Below, one piece after another: positions 8,211-16,039 of a DNA stretch of 64,000 nt. The translations under genes and the position numbers were made by a program. The notes below the pieces were generated by a model that made no database searches, had not been told where the DNA came from, and saw only the letters and a list, made by a program, of their open reading frames with translations. The stretch is taken from contig CAZMZF010000009.1 of assembly GCA_964570765.1 (NCBI GenBank), forward strand, positions 26,790-90,789. Reading direction: 5' to 3'. This stretch comes from CAZMZF01 sp964570765. GTDB taxonomy: Bacteria > Zixibacteria > MSB-5A5 > RBG-16-43-9. Numbering within the stretch: position 1 is the first letter of the stretch; every line of letters starts with the position of its first letter.

Positions 8211-8585
8211 TTACCTATCCTTCGTTCCAGCTGCAGGAATCTTCCTCAGCTTCATGATAAGGGATAAAATACCCAGTCCTATTAGTAGAGCGATGATGCC
8301 ATAAACCCACCAGGGGATGTTCCGCCCAAAGAAGATCACATAGATAAAAGGCGCTACGTTAGCGCATAGAAAGATTGCGGCCCAGAGCATGACTTCCTTC
8401 CCGAGCTTTTTGGTGAGGGATTGAAAGGTGCGAAATAATGAATAGTAGAATACTGGCACACAAACCAGGTAAATAATCAGGAATACAACTGGATTGACAC
8501 CATAATTATCACGAGCCATCTGTAATAGTTCCTCTATCTTTGATATTACATAATCTAGCATTCTCTGATATCTCCATTCATTCAA
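8211..8585 (-). CDS. small membrane protein (integron cassette gene)
   Basis: I do not recognise the 124-residue protein. It has three predicted membrane helices (PVVFLIIYLVCVPVFYYSLF, VMLWAAIFLCANVAPFIYVIFF, WVYGIIALLIGLGILSLIM). A polar, probably cytoplasmic N-terminus precedes them and a basic tail follows. No catalytic motif is visible. Its start codon lies about 18 bases after the attC-like site at 8603-8672 and another attC-like site follows its stop, so it has the layout of an integron gene cassette. Small membrane proteins of unknown function are common cassette cargo. Confidence 0.75.
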   Translation of the reverse strand: MNEWRYQRMLDYVISKIEELLQMARDNYGVNPVVFLIIYLVCVPVFYYSLFRTFQSLTKKLGKEVMLWAAIFLCANVAPFIYVIFFGRNIPWWVYGIIALLIGLGILSLIMKLRKIPAAGTKDR

Positions 8586-8602
8586 TAATACAAGTGTTTA
8601 GC

Positions 8603-8672
8603 GCCCAACGTCACGCGTGAGGTTCAGTTTTGCCGCCGCGGCAAAACTGTAGCCTCCACGCGCTGGTTCGAC
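8603..8672 (-). other. attC-like recombination site
   Basis: On the minus strand the site runs from GTCGAAC (8666-8672, a degenerate R'' box) to GTTGGGC (8603-8609, a perfect GTTRRRY R' box). The arms AACCAGCGCGTGGAGG and CCTCACGCGTGACGTT pair with an extrahelical G. The variable centre is a perfect 12-bp hairpin (8625-8636 with 8638-8649). It lies directly behind the nuclease-like gene and directly before the membrane-protein gene. Confidence 0.75.
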
Positions 8673-8675
8673 TTC

Positions 8676-9530
8676 CTATTCTGTTTTCGGTTCCGGTTGC
8701 TTTGATTTCTTAAGAAGTTGGTCCGAGAAGGATACATCTTGGGGTTGGCTCGGAGGCGCGGGAGTCTCGGTCGCTGGCTCTTCGCCGGCATCCTTGGATG
8801 CCTTGCGATAAAACCGTTTCACGCGGCTCTGAGCCTTCTGTGCTTCGTCTCCCTCGATCGCATCTCTCTTAAGCACCTCGTTCTCGAGGACGTGCATGAT
8901 GTTTTCTGGTGTGACAAGGAACCCATCCGACACTTTGCGAAGCTCCCGCCGAATCACCGTGACGACCTCTTCTGACATAATGATCGCGCCGAGGATGAAG
9001 CGGTTGAGGCATTGCATCTTCAACTGGAACTCTTCTCGCGCATCCTTGATGATACCTTCCTTGCTAATCATAAAGAGTTTCTCTTGGTGTTCCTCGGACT
9101 TCCCGTCCAAGATAGAGAAGTCGAAGTCACAGATGAGGTCATATCCGATCGGTTGTTCGAAACGGATTTTGTAAATTCGCCACACGATGCCGTTCGTGAG
9201 GACCACCCATGGAACCCCGTTGCTCGCGCCGTACTCTATGGCTTGGCGGAGATGGGATTCCTTCAGGCTTCTTCCAATGGCTTTTGCCTCAATAAGGAAC
9301 TCGATCTTGTTTTCGACCTTGATTGCGAGATCGCAGAATGTTCCCCGGATCGCGAGCTCGCTGGTGACCTCCGTGAATTTGTCATAGCCAAAGACCTCGG
9401 CAAGCATGTCTTTGATGATTGAGACTGTGTCCGCTTCGTTGACGTCTCGGTCCTTTGCGCTCTGGAGAATCTGCTGAAACTTGGCGACCGATCTGCCGAT
9501 TCTATCTGTTACGCGTTTGGGTGGAATCAT
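8676..9530 (-). CDS. HsdR-N-type PD-(D/E)XK nuclease-like protein (integron cassette gene)
   Basis: Residues about 45-130 match the N-terminal nuclease-type domain of type I restriction R subunits. An aspartate in RGTFCDLAIKVENKIEF is followed by FLIEAKAIGR, giving the D...E-x-K core of the PD-(D/E)XK fold. WVVLTNGIVWRIYKI follows. There is no helicase domain and no hsdM or hsdS nearby, so this is a stand-alone family member rather than a restriction subunit. Residues about 150-250 are helical and the last 35 are polar and proline-rich. The ribosome-binding site is AAGGAGGAG. The gene is followed at once by an attC-like site, so it is probably an integron cassette. Nuclease activity is inferred from the motif only. 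Confidence 0.8.
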   Translation of the reverse strand: MIPPKRVTDRIGRSVAKFQQILQSAKDRDVNEADTVSIIKDMLAEVFGYDKFTEVTSELAIRGTFCDLAIKVENKIEFLIEAKAIGRSLKESHLRQAIEYGASNGVPWVVLTNGIVWRIYKIRFEQPIGYDLICDFDFSILDGKSEEHQEKLFMISKEGIIKDAREEFQLKMQCLNRFILGAIIMSEEVVTVIRRELRKVSDGFLVTPENIMHVLENEVLKRDAIEGDEAQKAQSRVKRFYRKASKDAGEEPATETPAPPSQPQDVSFSDQLLKKSKQPEPKTE

Positions 9531-9580
9531 TGTACTCCTCCTTGTGTTAGGTTTTCATCCTCAAGTCGAACAGTGATTAT

Positions 9581-9612
9581 GCAGTCCGTATAAATCTGCA
9601 AAGACGGACTGC
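9581..9612. repeat. inverted repeat upstream of the nuclease-like gene
   Basis: GCAGTCCGT (9581-9589) and ACGGACTGC (9604-9612) are perfect 9-bp inverted repeats around a 14-base centre, about 50 bases before the start codon. They could be an operator, a leader hairpin or part of a decayed recombination site. Confidence 0.4.
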
Positions 9613-9668
9613 TCGTTTCTGTATAATACATCGGTTAAAAACAAAGCCAAGCGTTTTAACTTGTCCAC

Positions 9669-9719
9669 AGGATCCAAATTCGGACCTAATATTAGTGTCT
9701 TGTCCGAATTCTGGATCTT
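9669..9719. repeat. long hairpin between integrase remnant and cassette
   Basis: GATCCAAATTCGGAC (9671-9685) pairs with GTCCGAATTCTGGATC (9702-9717) with one bulged base, around a 16-base loop. No T-run follows on either strand, so it is not a typical terminator. It sits where the primary recombination site or a further decayed attC would be expected. Confidence 0.45.
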
Positions 9720-9777
9720 GAGACATGATTCTCTTGCTTCATTACTCTCCGGCTTATACAGCCTGTATAAACCGGTT

Positions 9778-10019
9778 CAGAGCCTATCAAAGGGACTCTT
9801 CACGCCATGTCCTCCTTTGTTAAGAACATGGGTATAGATCATCGTCGGAAGCGAATAAATCGTTTAATCCACAGGTAATAGGTCTGCTCGGTCCCGGCGG
9901 CTGTAATGGCGGGAACGTAGCGCCTGCCGCAGCTGATCCATCAATTTTGGCGGCTGTACGGCACTTAGTATAGCAACGCTCACTTGATCGTTGGTGCTCA
10001 TTGTGTATTTCCGAGACAT
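9778..10019 (-). pseudogene. intI: integron integrase (IntI), large internal deletion
   Basis: On the minus strand the frame reads PPKLMDQLRQALRSRHYSRR. One extra G after this shifts the frame; in the corrected frame TEQTYYLWIKRFIRF follows. This is the conserved N-terminal core-binding start of integron integrases. The sequence then joins directly to TMIYTHVLNKGGHGVKSP and FDRL-stop, the conserved C-terminus carrying the catalytic tyrosine of YTHV. A functional IntI has roughly 320-340 residues, so about 270 codons, including the other catalytic residues, are missing. The start may be the ATG at 10017-10019 or the one at 9999-10001. The gene is certainly non-functional. Confidence 0.88.
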
Positions 10020-10136
10020 GTCTTTTTTCTCGCTCCCCTCCATATCGCGCGCATCCTTTACTCCCCAACCCGAGACACCCCAGCATATATTGCTTGCCAC
10101 CGATTTCTGGGGGAACCCATTATATTTATTTAAGGC

Positions 10137-10164
10137 ATTATAATTATTTATACAACCTTGTCAA
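10137..10164 (-). promoter_or_regulatory. sigma70-type promoter
   Basis: On the minus strand TTGACA (10159-10164) and TATAAT (10137-10142) are 16 bases apart. Both hexamers are consensus. The promoter points at the integrase remnant about 120 bases away. It may be the old integrase promoter, or may now read into the cassettes. Confidence 0.6.
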
Positions 10165-10250
10165 GTAACTTTTTGGGGAATGTCCCCAACGAGATTTGAA
10201 CTCGAGTCTACAAAAACTCATATCCTTTGAGCATTATTTTCATACGTGTG

Positions 10251-10299
10251 CCTGTCGGGTCCCCCGACCCGATCCCGCAAAATGCGGGACCAGGTCAGG
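10251..10299. repeat. paired-hairpin element
   Basis: Two hairpins, CGGGTC-CCCC-GACCCG and TCCCGCA-AAA-TGCGGGA, are framed by CCTG and CAGG ends. The architecture matches the other paired-hairpin elements of the window. Confidence 0.6.
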
Positions 10300-10338
10300 G
10301 GATACATATGCACTCATACAACCTGGCGGGCACGGAGA

Positions 10339-10408
10339 AACCCCCTATTGTCCCCCTGATAAGGGGACATAAAAACACCCCCTTGGCAAGGGGGGATTAA
10401 GGAGGGTT
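10339..10408. repeat. paired-hairpin element
   Basis: The inner hairpins TGTCCCC/GGGGACA (10349-10369) and CCCCCTTG/CAAGGGGG lie inside an imperfect outer stem (AACCCCCT against AGGAGGGTT). This yields a three-way-junction shape. The CTTGGCAAGGGGGGATTAAGGAGGG string is of a kind common between genes in many bacteria. Confidence 0.6.
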
Positions 10409-10515
10409 AGAAAAAGGGCTGTAGCCAAAACAGTTAGCAAACAACTTTCATCCCAACGCCGTTTATAGTAAAGAAATGATTGAAAAACTCGATTGTAAAA
10501 AACTGTGATGCAGTG

Positions 10516-11592
10516 ATGGAGAAAAAAATCATACGCCTGAGAATTTCTTTATTTTTGCTGGTATTCTCATACCTGTTAATTTGCGCTTGCAAAAGCGGAA
10601 AAAGCTCTCCTCCCCGGCGCGAATCGGGCATAGCCGGGGCAAGGGTGCCTGTAGATGCGATGGTGGTCCAGCCAAGGCTCCTCGACAACCGGATATTTAC
10701 GACCGGAACCCTCCTTGCTAACGAGGAGGTTCAATTGCAGCCCGAAATCGCTGGAAGAGTTACTGACGTTCTCTTCACCGAAGGAAGTAAGGTAAAAAAG
10801 GGGGATGTGCTGATAAGAATCAATGACCGCGAATTTAAAGCACAGCTAAAGGGGAAAGAGATTGAAGAAAGGGAGGCCTCCGATGTAGAGGCCCGTGCTC
10901 GCCGGCTATTCGAGGTCAAGGGAATAAGCCAGGAGGAATACGACAGGGTTGCCAACGCCCTCGGGATGGTTAAAGCCCAAAGGGAAGTCATCGAGTCTCA
11001 GCTTGCCAAAACGGAGATAGTTGCGCCTTTTGACGGGATAATCGGGTTAAGATATGTCAGCCAGGGGAGTTATGTTTCCACGGATATGCTGGTTGCGACC
11101 ATGCAAGATATTGACCCTATAAAGGTCGAATTTTCTGTGCCGGAAAAATATGTAAAGCAGATAAAAAAAAGCACCGGAATCACGGTTCTGGTGGGTGATT
11201 CCGGAAAAGAGTATAAGGGTATGGTCTATGCGGTGGAATCAAAGATAGACTTAGCAACACGAACTATTAAAGCGCGAGCTAAAATCCCCAATCCCAATGG
11301 AGATCTGATTCCCGGTTCTTTTGCCAAGATCGATATTACGCTCGAACAGTTGCTCAATGCAGTAGTGATTCCTTCAGGATCGGTCATCCCGGAAATGAAT
11401 GGAGAAAAGGTCTTTATCTGCGTCAATGGTAAGGTTCGCTCGGTCCAGGTCAAAACCGGCATCCGAACCGAAAACAGTATCCAAATAGTGGAAGGATTAA
11501 ATCCGCAGGATACTCTTATCCTCACCGGCTTGCTTCAGTTAGCCGATGGCAAAGCAGTGGAGATAAGGAACCTCGAAAGTTCTCAAAAGTAG
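10516..11592 (+). CDS. RND efflux periplasmic adaptor (MFP) lipoprotein
   Basis: This is the membrane-fusion subunit of an RND multidrug efflux pump, linking the inner-membrane transporter to an outer-membrane channel. A lipoprotein signal (LFLLVFSYLLICAC) would anchor it to the inner membrane. The lipoyl half-motif EVQLQPEIAGRVTDVLFTEG and its partner TEIVAPFDGIIGLRYVSQG flank a short alpha-hairpin (KGKEIEEREASDVEARARRL). A beta-barrel domain and the membrane-proximal domain (VVIPSGSVIPEMNGEKVFI) follow. The frame extends upstream to a TTG at 10480. I choose the ATG at 10516 because the signal peptide begins there; the ribosome-binding site is weak. The pump gene follows after 6 bases. Confidence 0.9.
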   Translation: MEKKIIRLRISLFLLVFSYLLICACKSGKSSPPRRESGIAGARVPVDAMVVQPRLLDNRIFTTGTLLANEEVQLQPEIAGRVTDVLFTEGSKVKKGDVLIRINDREFKAQLKGKEIEEREASDVEARARRLFEVKGISQEEYDRVANALGMVKAQREVIESQLAKTEIVAPFDGIIGLRYVSQGSYVSTDMLVATMQDIDPIKVEFSVPEKYVKQIKKSTGITVLVGDSGKEYKGMVYAVESKIDLATRTIKARAKIPNPNGDLIPGSFAKIDITLEQLLNAVVIPSGSVIPEMNGEKVFICVNGKVRSVQVKTGIRTENSIQIVEGLNPQDTLILTGLLQLADGKAVEIRNLESSQK

Positions 11593-11598
11593 CCCTCA

Positions 11599-14500
11599 AT
11601 GAACCTGCCGTCTCTATGTATTAATCGCCCCGTTCTTTCAATAGTATTATCTCTGCTGATAGTCCTGTTTGGGGCAATCGGTTACTCTTATCTGGGAGTG
11701 CGCGAGTATCCCAATGTCGACCCTCCGGTGGTTACTGTCAGCACCAGTTATACCGGTGCCAACGCCGACGTCATTGAATCGCAGGTCACTGAACCGCTGG
11801 AAGAGTCGATCAACGGTATTGCGGGCATTCGTTCGCTCACTTCCTCCAGCAGTGATGGCAGAAGCAGGATCACGGTCGAATTTGAGCTGGGCATCGATAT
11901 GGAGGCAGCAGCAAACGACGTGCGCGATAAGGTCTCCAGAGCCATACACGATCTTCCGCCGGACATCGATCCTCCCACCATTTCCAAAGCAGATGCTGAT
12001 GCCAGCCCGATAGTAGCCTTAACCATCCAGAGCGACAAGCGCAACCTGCTGGAACTTTCGGCTTTGGCCAACGACATCTTAAAGGAGCGCCTGCAGACCA
12101 TACCCGGGGTCAGTGAGGTCGGTATCTGGGGCGAGAAAAAATACGCTATCAAATTACTGATCGATCCGGCACGCCTGGCTTCACAAGCTCTAACCCCACT
12201 GGACGTAAAGAATGCCCTGGATCGGGAGAACGTCGAACTGCCATCGGGTCGTATTGAAGGTTATAACACGGAGCTGCCCATCCGGACATTTGGCCGTTTG
12301 TCGACCCTGGAAGAATTCAACGATCTCATAATCAAAGAAGCAAACGGATCGGTGGTCAGGCTCAGAGACATTGGCAAAGCCGTCCTGACCGCGGAAAACG
12401 AGCGCTCCATCTTGCTCGGCAATGGTGGAATTCCGATGATATCAGTTGTCCTCGTTCCCCAATCCGGATCAAACCAGATTGCCATCGCCGATGCGTTCTA
12501 TAGTCGTTTGGAGCAAATAAAGAAAGATCTGCCTGAAGATATCAAAATTACCGTCGCCATGGACGCCACGGCCAACATCCGTAAAGCCATAACCGAGGTG
12601 GTTGAAACCCTCCTGATCGCATTCATTCTGGTATTGCTGGTGATTTTCATTTTCCTGCGCCACTGGCGGACAACCATCATCCCGATGCTGGCCATTCCTA
12701 TATCGCTCATCGGCGCCTTCTTCATCATGTACATTGCCGGCTTCTCCATCAACATACTAACTTTGCTCGCCATCGTGCTGTCTACCGGTATCGTGGTGGA
12801 TGACGCCATCGTGGTGCTGGAAAACATCTACAAGAGAATTGAGAAGGGCATGAATCCGCTTGAAGCCGGGTTCAAGGGGTCGAAGGAGATTTACTTTGCG
12901 ATCATCTCGACTACCATTACGCTGGCATCGGTGTTCCTCCCCATTATGTTCCTGCAGGGTCTTACCGGACGTCTGTTCAGGGAATTCGGGGTGGTCGTGG
13001 CCGGCTCGGTATTGATTTCCGCATTCGTGTCCCTCACCCTGACTCCGATGATGAGCGCGCGGATTCTGCAGAAAACCGAACACGAGAACAAGCTGTTTGA
13101 ATTAAGCGAGAAGTGGTTCAACCGGCTGATCTCGGGTTATCACCGAACTTTGCGCCTGTTCATCAACCGGAGATGGTTAGCGCTGGTGATAATGGCTGCC
13201 TCGGTGGCGATCATTTTTGGGCTGGGATCACTGCTTCGCTCGGAGCTGGCACCAATGGAAGACAAGAGCCGACTGATGGTCAATTCCACAGCTCCGGAGG
13301 GAACATCGTATGAGGCGATGTACGACTATATGGGAAAGATCATGGCTATCGTCGATACGCTGCCCGAGAAGGACGTGATCGTTTCGGTAACCGGTGGTGG
13401 AATGGGTGGAGGTGGCGCGAACAGCGGCTTTGTCAGGGTCAGTCTGGTGCCCCCTGGTGCCCGAAAGCGAAGCCAGCAGGAAATTGCCGATGCACTTACC
13501 AGGGAATTCAAGAACTATAACTTTGCCAGAACCTACGTGACCCAGGAACAGACTATCGGAGGTGGCCGGGGTAGAGGGCTGCCGGTGCAGTATGTCATCC
13601 AGGCGCCAACACTGAAGAAGTTAAAAGAAGTGTTACCGAGCTTTATGGATAAGGTTCAGACGGATGTGGTGTTTCAGGTTGCGGATTTGGATATGAAATT
13701 CAACAAGCCGGAATTGACCGTCGAAATTGACCGGGATCGAGCTCAGGCACTGGGTGTCACGGTCAGGGATATTGCCCAGACGCTGCAGCTTTATTTCAGC
13801 GGACAACAATACGGGAATTTTGTTATGAATGGCAAACAGTATCCCGTGATTGCGCAAGCAGAGCGGACGGATCGGGATGAGCCGCTGGATTTAAGCTCTC
13901 TCTATGTCCGCAATAGCCGCGGGGAATTGATTCAACTCGACAACATGGTGAAGTTGTCTTATCGCAGCAGCCCGCCGCAGCTATATCATTTCAATCGTTA
14001 CTTGGCCGCAACGGTGTTAGCGTCTCCGGCAAAGGGGTATACACTCGGTGATGGGATCAAAGAGATGGACAAAATCGCCTCCGGCACGCTTGACGAGTCA
14101 TTTTCGACCAGCCTGGCCGGTACCGCCAAGGAATATGCGGAAAGCTCGAACACTTTGGTCTTTGCATTTTTGTTGGCGCTGATTTTAGTATATCTTATTC
14201 TGTCGGCCCAGTTCGAGAGTTTTCGTGATCCGTTGATCATCATGTTCACCGTGCCACTGGCGCTGGCCGGGGCAATTCTGTCGCTCTGGCTGTTCGGCCA
14301 GACATTAAACATCTTCAGCCAGATAGGTATTATCGCTCTGGTGGGCATCGTGACCAAGAACGGCATCCTGATCGTTGAATTCGCCAATCAACGCAGAGCT
14401 AAAGGATTATCGATCAGGGAAGCCGTGATCGACGCCGCGACCCAAAGATTCCGGCCGATCCTGATGACCAGTCTGGCCACGGTCTTCGGTGTTCTACCGA

Positions 14501-14694
14501 TTGCTCTGGCTCTTGGTGCTGCTGCCAAAAGCCGGGTATCGATGGGAATTGTGATTATCGGCGGGCTTCTGTTTTCTCTTGGGTTGACACTTTTTATTAT
14601 ACCGGCACTTTATACCTATCTCTCCAGCCGAAAAAGACATATCGAGATTTCGGAAGAAAAAGTGGTCGAGCCGGAAAGTGCCCAGGTAAATTAG
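11599..14694 (+). CDS. RND multidrug efflux transporter permease (AcrB/HAE1 type)
   Basis: The 1031-residue protein is a complete inner-membrane RND pump driven by proton influx. It has the twofold layout of the family: a first membrane helix (PVLSIVLSLLIVLFGAIGYSYL), a large periplasmic loop, helices 2-6, a second loop from about residue 540 and helices 8-12. Helix 4 carries STGIVVDDAIVVLENIY with the paired aspartates of the proton relay. EYPNVDPPVVTVSTSYTGA is the conserved start of the porter domain. The gene is coupled to the adaptor gene 6 bases upstream. No outer-membrane channel gene is in the window, so a channel encoded elsewhere is probably shared. Substrates cannot be told from sequence. 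Base composition is clearly richer in GC than the operon that follows. Confidence 0.95.
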   Translation: MNLPSLCINRPVLSIVLSLLIVLFGAIGYSYLGVREYPNVDPPVVTVSTSYTGANADVIESQVTEPLEESINGIAGIRSLTSSSSDGRSRITVEFELGIDMEAAANDVRDKVSRAIHDLPPDIDPPTISKADADASPIVALTIQSDKRNLLELSALANDILKERLQTIPGVSEVGIWGEKKYAIKLLIDPARLASQALTPLDVKNALDRENVELPSGRIEGYNTELPIRTFGRLSTLEEFNDLIIKEANGSVVRLRDIGKAVLTAENERSILLGNGGIPMISVVLVPQSGSNQIAIADAFYSRLEQIKKDLPEDIKITVAMDATANIRKAITEVVETLLIAFILVLLVIFIFLRHWRTTIIPMLAIPISLIGAFFIMYIAGFSINILTLLAIVLSTGIVVDDAIVVLENIYKRIEKGMNPLEAGFKGSKEIYFAIISTTITLASVFLPIMFLQGLTGRLFREFGVVVAGSVLISAFVSLTLTPMMSARILQKTEHENKLFELSEKWFNRLISGYHRTLRLFINRRWLALVIMAASVAIIFGLGSLLRSELAPMEDKSRLMVNSTAPEGTSYEAMYDYMGKIMAIVDTLPEKDVIVSVTGGGMGGGGANSGFVRVSLVPPGARKRSQQEIADALTREFKNYNFARTYVTQEQTIGGGRGRGLPVQYVIQAPTLKKLKEVLPSFMDKVQTDVVFQVADLDMKFNKPELTVEIDRDRAQALGVTVRDIAQTLQLYFSGQQYGNFVMNGKQYPVIAQAERTDRDEPLDLSSLYVRNSRGELIQLDNMVKLSYRSSPPQLYHFNRYLAATVLASPAKGYTLGDGIKEMDKIASGTLDESFSTSLAGTAKEYAESSNTLVFAFLLALILVYLILSAQFESFRDPLIIMFTVPLALAGAILSLWLFGQTLNIFSQIGIIALVGIVTKNGILIVEFANQRRAKGLSIREAVIDAATQRFRPILMTSLATVFGVLPIALALGAAAKSRVSMGIVIIGGLLFSLGLTLFIIPALYTYLSSRKRHIEISEEKVVEPESAQVN

Positions 14695-14836
14695 ATAAGC
14701 TCATAGAACTAGGGCGTCACTCAACAAAATCAATAGTCAATTTATTGCAGATATAATCCAGAACAAAGGGCATTGTGAAAAAATTCATGTGGGGCTAACA
14801 GATTGTTAATCAATAGATATAAATAAAAACGGGGCC

Positions 14837-14927
14837 GACCTTACTCTCTCCAAACTCTTGTAGCCTTTCAGTTCCCTATCCAATTACACTATGCTGTAAT
14901 TAACGGGACCAGGTGGAAAACAATCAA
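14837..14927. repeat. 91-bp direct repeat, copy A
   Basis: By hand alignment the segment matches 21520-21610 without gaps at 69 of 91 positions, in the same orientation. The pair encloses the four-gene operon and the OmpA-domain gene. On the minus strand the end of the segment (GGTCGGCCCCG) resembles a tRNA acceptor end, and a reading frame with conserved GYKSLxRVRS is shared by both copies. I cannot decide between tRNA-like and coding relic. Confidence 0.55.
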
Positions 14928-15001
14928 GTGCGAGTGAATATACGCGCTGGTCGGTTATTATTACCAAACTGGAGCTAAGCTGCAACGCAACGTTTTAGCT
15001 A

Positions 15002-15065
15002 GTAGGTCAGAAGCCTTGTGCTCCTAATACTTTTATTTGTTAAGTGCTCAGTGCACCTGACCTAC
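15002..15065. repeat. paired-hairpin element, left bracket of the four-gene operon
   Basis: GTAGGTCAG (15002-15010) and CTGACCTAC (15057-15065) form a perfect 9-bp outer stem. Inside lies GTGC-TCAGT-GCAC and the linker TACTTTTATTTGT. The same linker string occurs in the element at 19849-19939 on the other side of the operon and in the one at 48849-48900. Confidence 0.7.
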
Positions 15066-15070
15066 AAACT

Positions 15071-16039
15071 CTACGATAAATTCAAAGGAATATGATAACG
15101 CCATGAATTCCAACATTTTTTTGTGGTAACTTTTTCATAGGTTTCAGGGAAAGGATAGACAACTCTAACGTCTGGATAGTTTAAAGCAAAAAGGCATGTT
15201 CCTAATGCCATAGGTTTGGTACCTAATGGAGCAATATTAATGAAGGTATTTTCATTTTGCTTTTTAATACTTTCGAGAAGATTAAATACTTCAAAGGGAT
15301 TATTCGCCCTGCTAAATTTAATTTTCACATCTCTATCACTTGTAAGTTTTTCATTTGCAACTAAACTTATATCTTTAAATTTTGGACAATAACTCGGGAA
15401 GCCATTTACAACCATTGTTTCAGAAGGTGATATATCTTCATTTATTTCTTTTGATAAATCACCATCAAAACCCAACAAAATTATCAAAAGCCTTCGTTCG
15501 TCCCTTGCCTCATAACCTGGGAAGCCAGGAATTTCTAAAATTGTAAGAGGGCCAGTGCTGGAACGATACGAAGTGAAAATACGACGGGGGAATAAATAAG
15601 ATTGAGGCTCTGTATAAAAAACAATTATTGAATCTATTTTAAATCGCTCTTTAAGAAGTTTAATTAAGTAGAAGAAATACGGTTTTGTAAAACACGAAAT
15701 ATCAATTGCGATTTTTTTAGCAGATAATAATTCACGTTCTAGTGGAATCAATTTATCTAAGCAAGAACTTGGATCTTTAATGAAACACGAAATGGACAAT
15801 ATGTTATTAAATCCAATTGTTTGATAGGTAAAATAATAATCTTCTCTGTCAATACTTTGAATCCTTTCATTAAAATCAAAAAGCAATATCTTATTAATTG
15901 AGACATCCGCAGACTTCAATTTCCTCAAAATTTCATATGCTCGAAAATCTGACCCCCCGGCCAGAATAAAGATGTCAAAAGAATCGTTTTTAATTATGTC
16001 CTCTGAAACTAATTCCATTTTGTAAATCTGCTTTTTCAT
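15071..16039 (-). CDS. Rossmann/CARF-like protein of putative conflict operon
   Basis: I do not recognise the 322-residue protein as a named family. The sequence alternates predicted strands and helices (FDIFILAGGSDFRAYEILRK, KIAIDISCFTKPYFFYLIKL, IDSIIVFYTEP, FINIAPLGTKPMALGTCLFA). The last motif, a strand followed by PLGTKPMALG, recalls the glycine/lysine loop of CARF-type Rossmann domains that bind cyclic nucleotides in CRISPR ancillary proteins. This is only a resemblance. There is no signal peptide or membrane helix. Its ATG overlaps the stop of the ATPase gene (ATGA), so the two are translationally coupled. It is the last gene of the operon. It might be a sensor or a regulatory partner of the ATPase. 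Confidence 0.75.
   Translation of the reverse strand: MKKQIYKMELVSEDIIKNDSFDIFILAGGSDFRAYEILRKLKSADVSINKILLFDFNERIQSIDREDYYFTYQTIGFNNILSISCFIKDPSSCLDKLIPLERELLSAKKIAIDISCFTKPYFFYLIKLLKERFKIDSIIVFYTEPQSYLFPRRIFTSYRSSTGPLTILEIPGFPGYEARDERRLLIILLGFDGDLSKEINEDISPSETMVVNGFPSYCPKFKDISLVANEKLTSDRDVKIKFSRANNPFEVFNLLESIKKQNENTFINIAPLGTKPMALGTCLFALNYPDVRVVYPFPETYEKVTTKKCWNSWRYHIPLNLS

Larger units (their letters stand above)
7944..10019 (-). mobile_element. fossil integron: integrase remnant and two gene cassettes
   Basis: The segment holds, in minus-strand order, an internally deleted integron-integrase gene (9778-10019), a nuclease-like cassette gene (8676-9530), an attC-like site (8603-8672), a membrane-protein cassette gene (8211-8585) and a second attC-like site (7944-8025). 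Each cassette gene is followed by its attC site, as in integron arrays. The integrase remnant points in the same direction as the cassettes, the so-called reverse arrangement known from some environmental and Treponema integrons. The integrase is dead, so the array would be frozen unless an integrase acts from elsewhere. Confidence 0.7.
10165..10515. other. intergenic region with tRNA-like remnant and two hairpin-pair elements
   Basis: Positions about 10184-10212 read, on the minus strand, CGAGTTCAAATCTCG followed by TTGGGGA, like a T-arm and acceptor end. No remaining tRNA body is visible. Two paired-hairpin elements follow (10251-10299 and 10339-10408). The last 100 bases lead into the efflux adaptor gene. 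Confidence 0.4.
14695..15070. other. intergenic region between efflux pump and conflict-type operon
   Basis: No gene is seen. The region holds direct-repeat copy A (14837-14927) and a paired-hairpin element (15002-15065) that ends 5 bases before the stop codon of the next, convergent gene. Confidence 0.5.

Noticed and set aside
10184..10212. Second tRNA 3'-end-like string (CGAGTTCAAATCTCG)
   Set aside because: No matching 5' half within 150 bases. It may be an island scar but is too short to claim.
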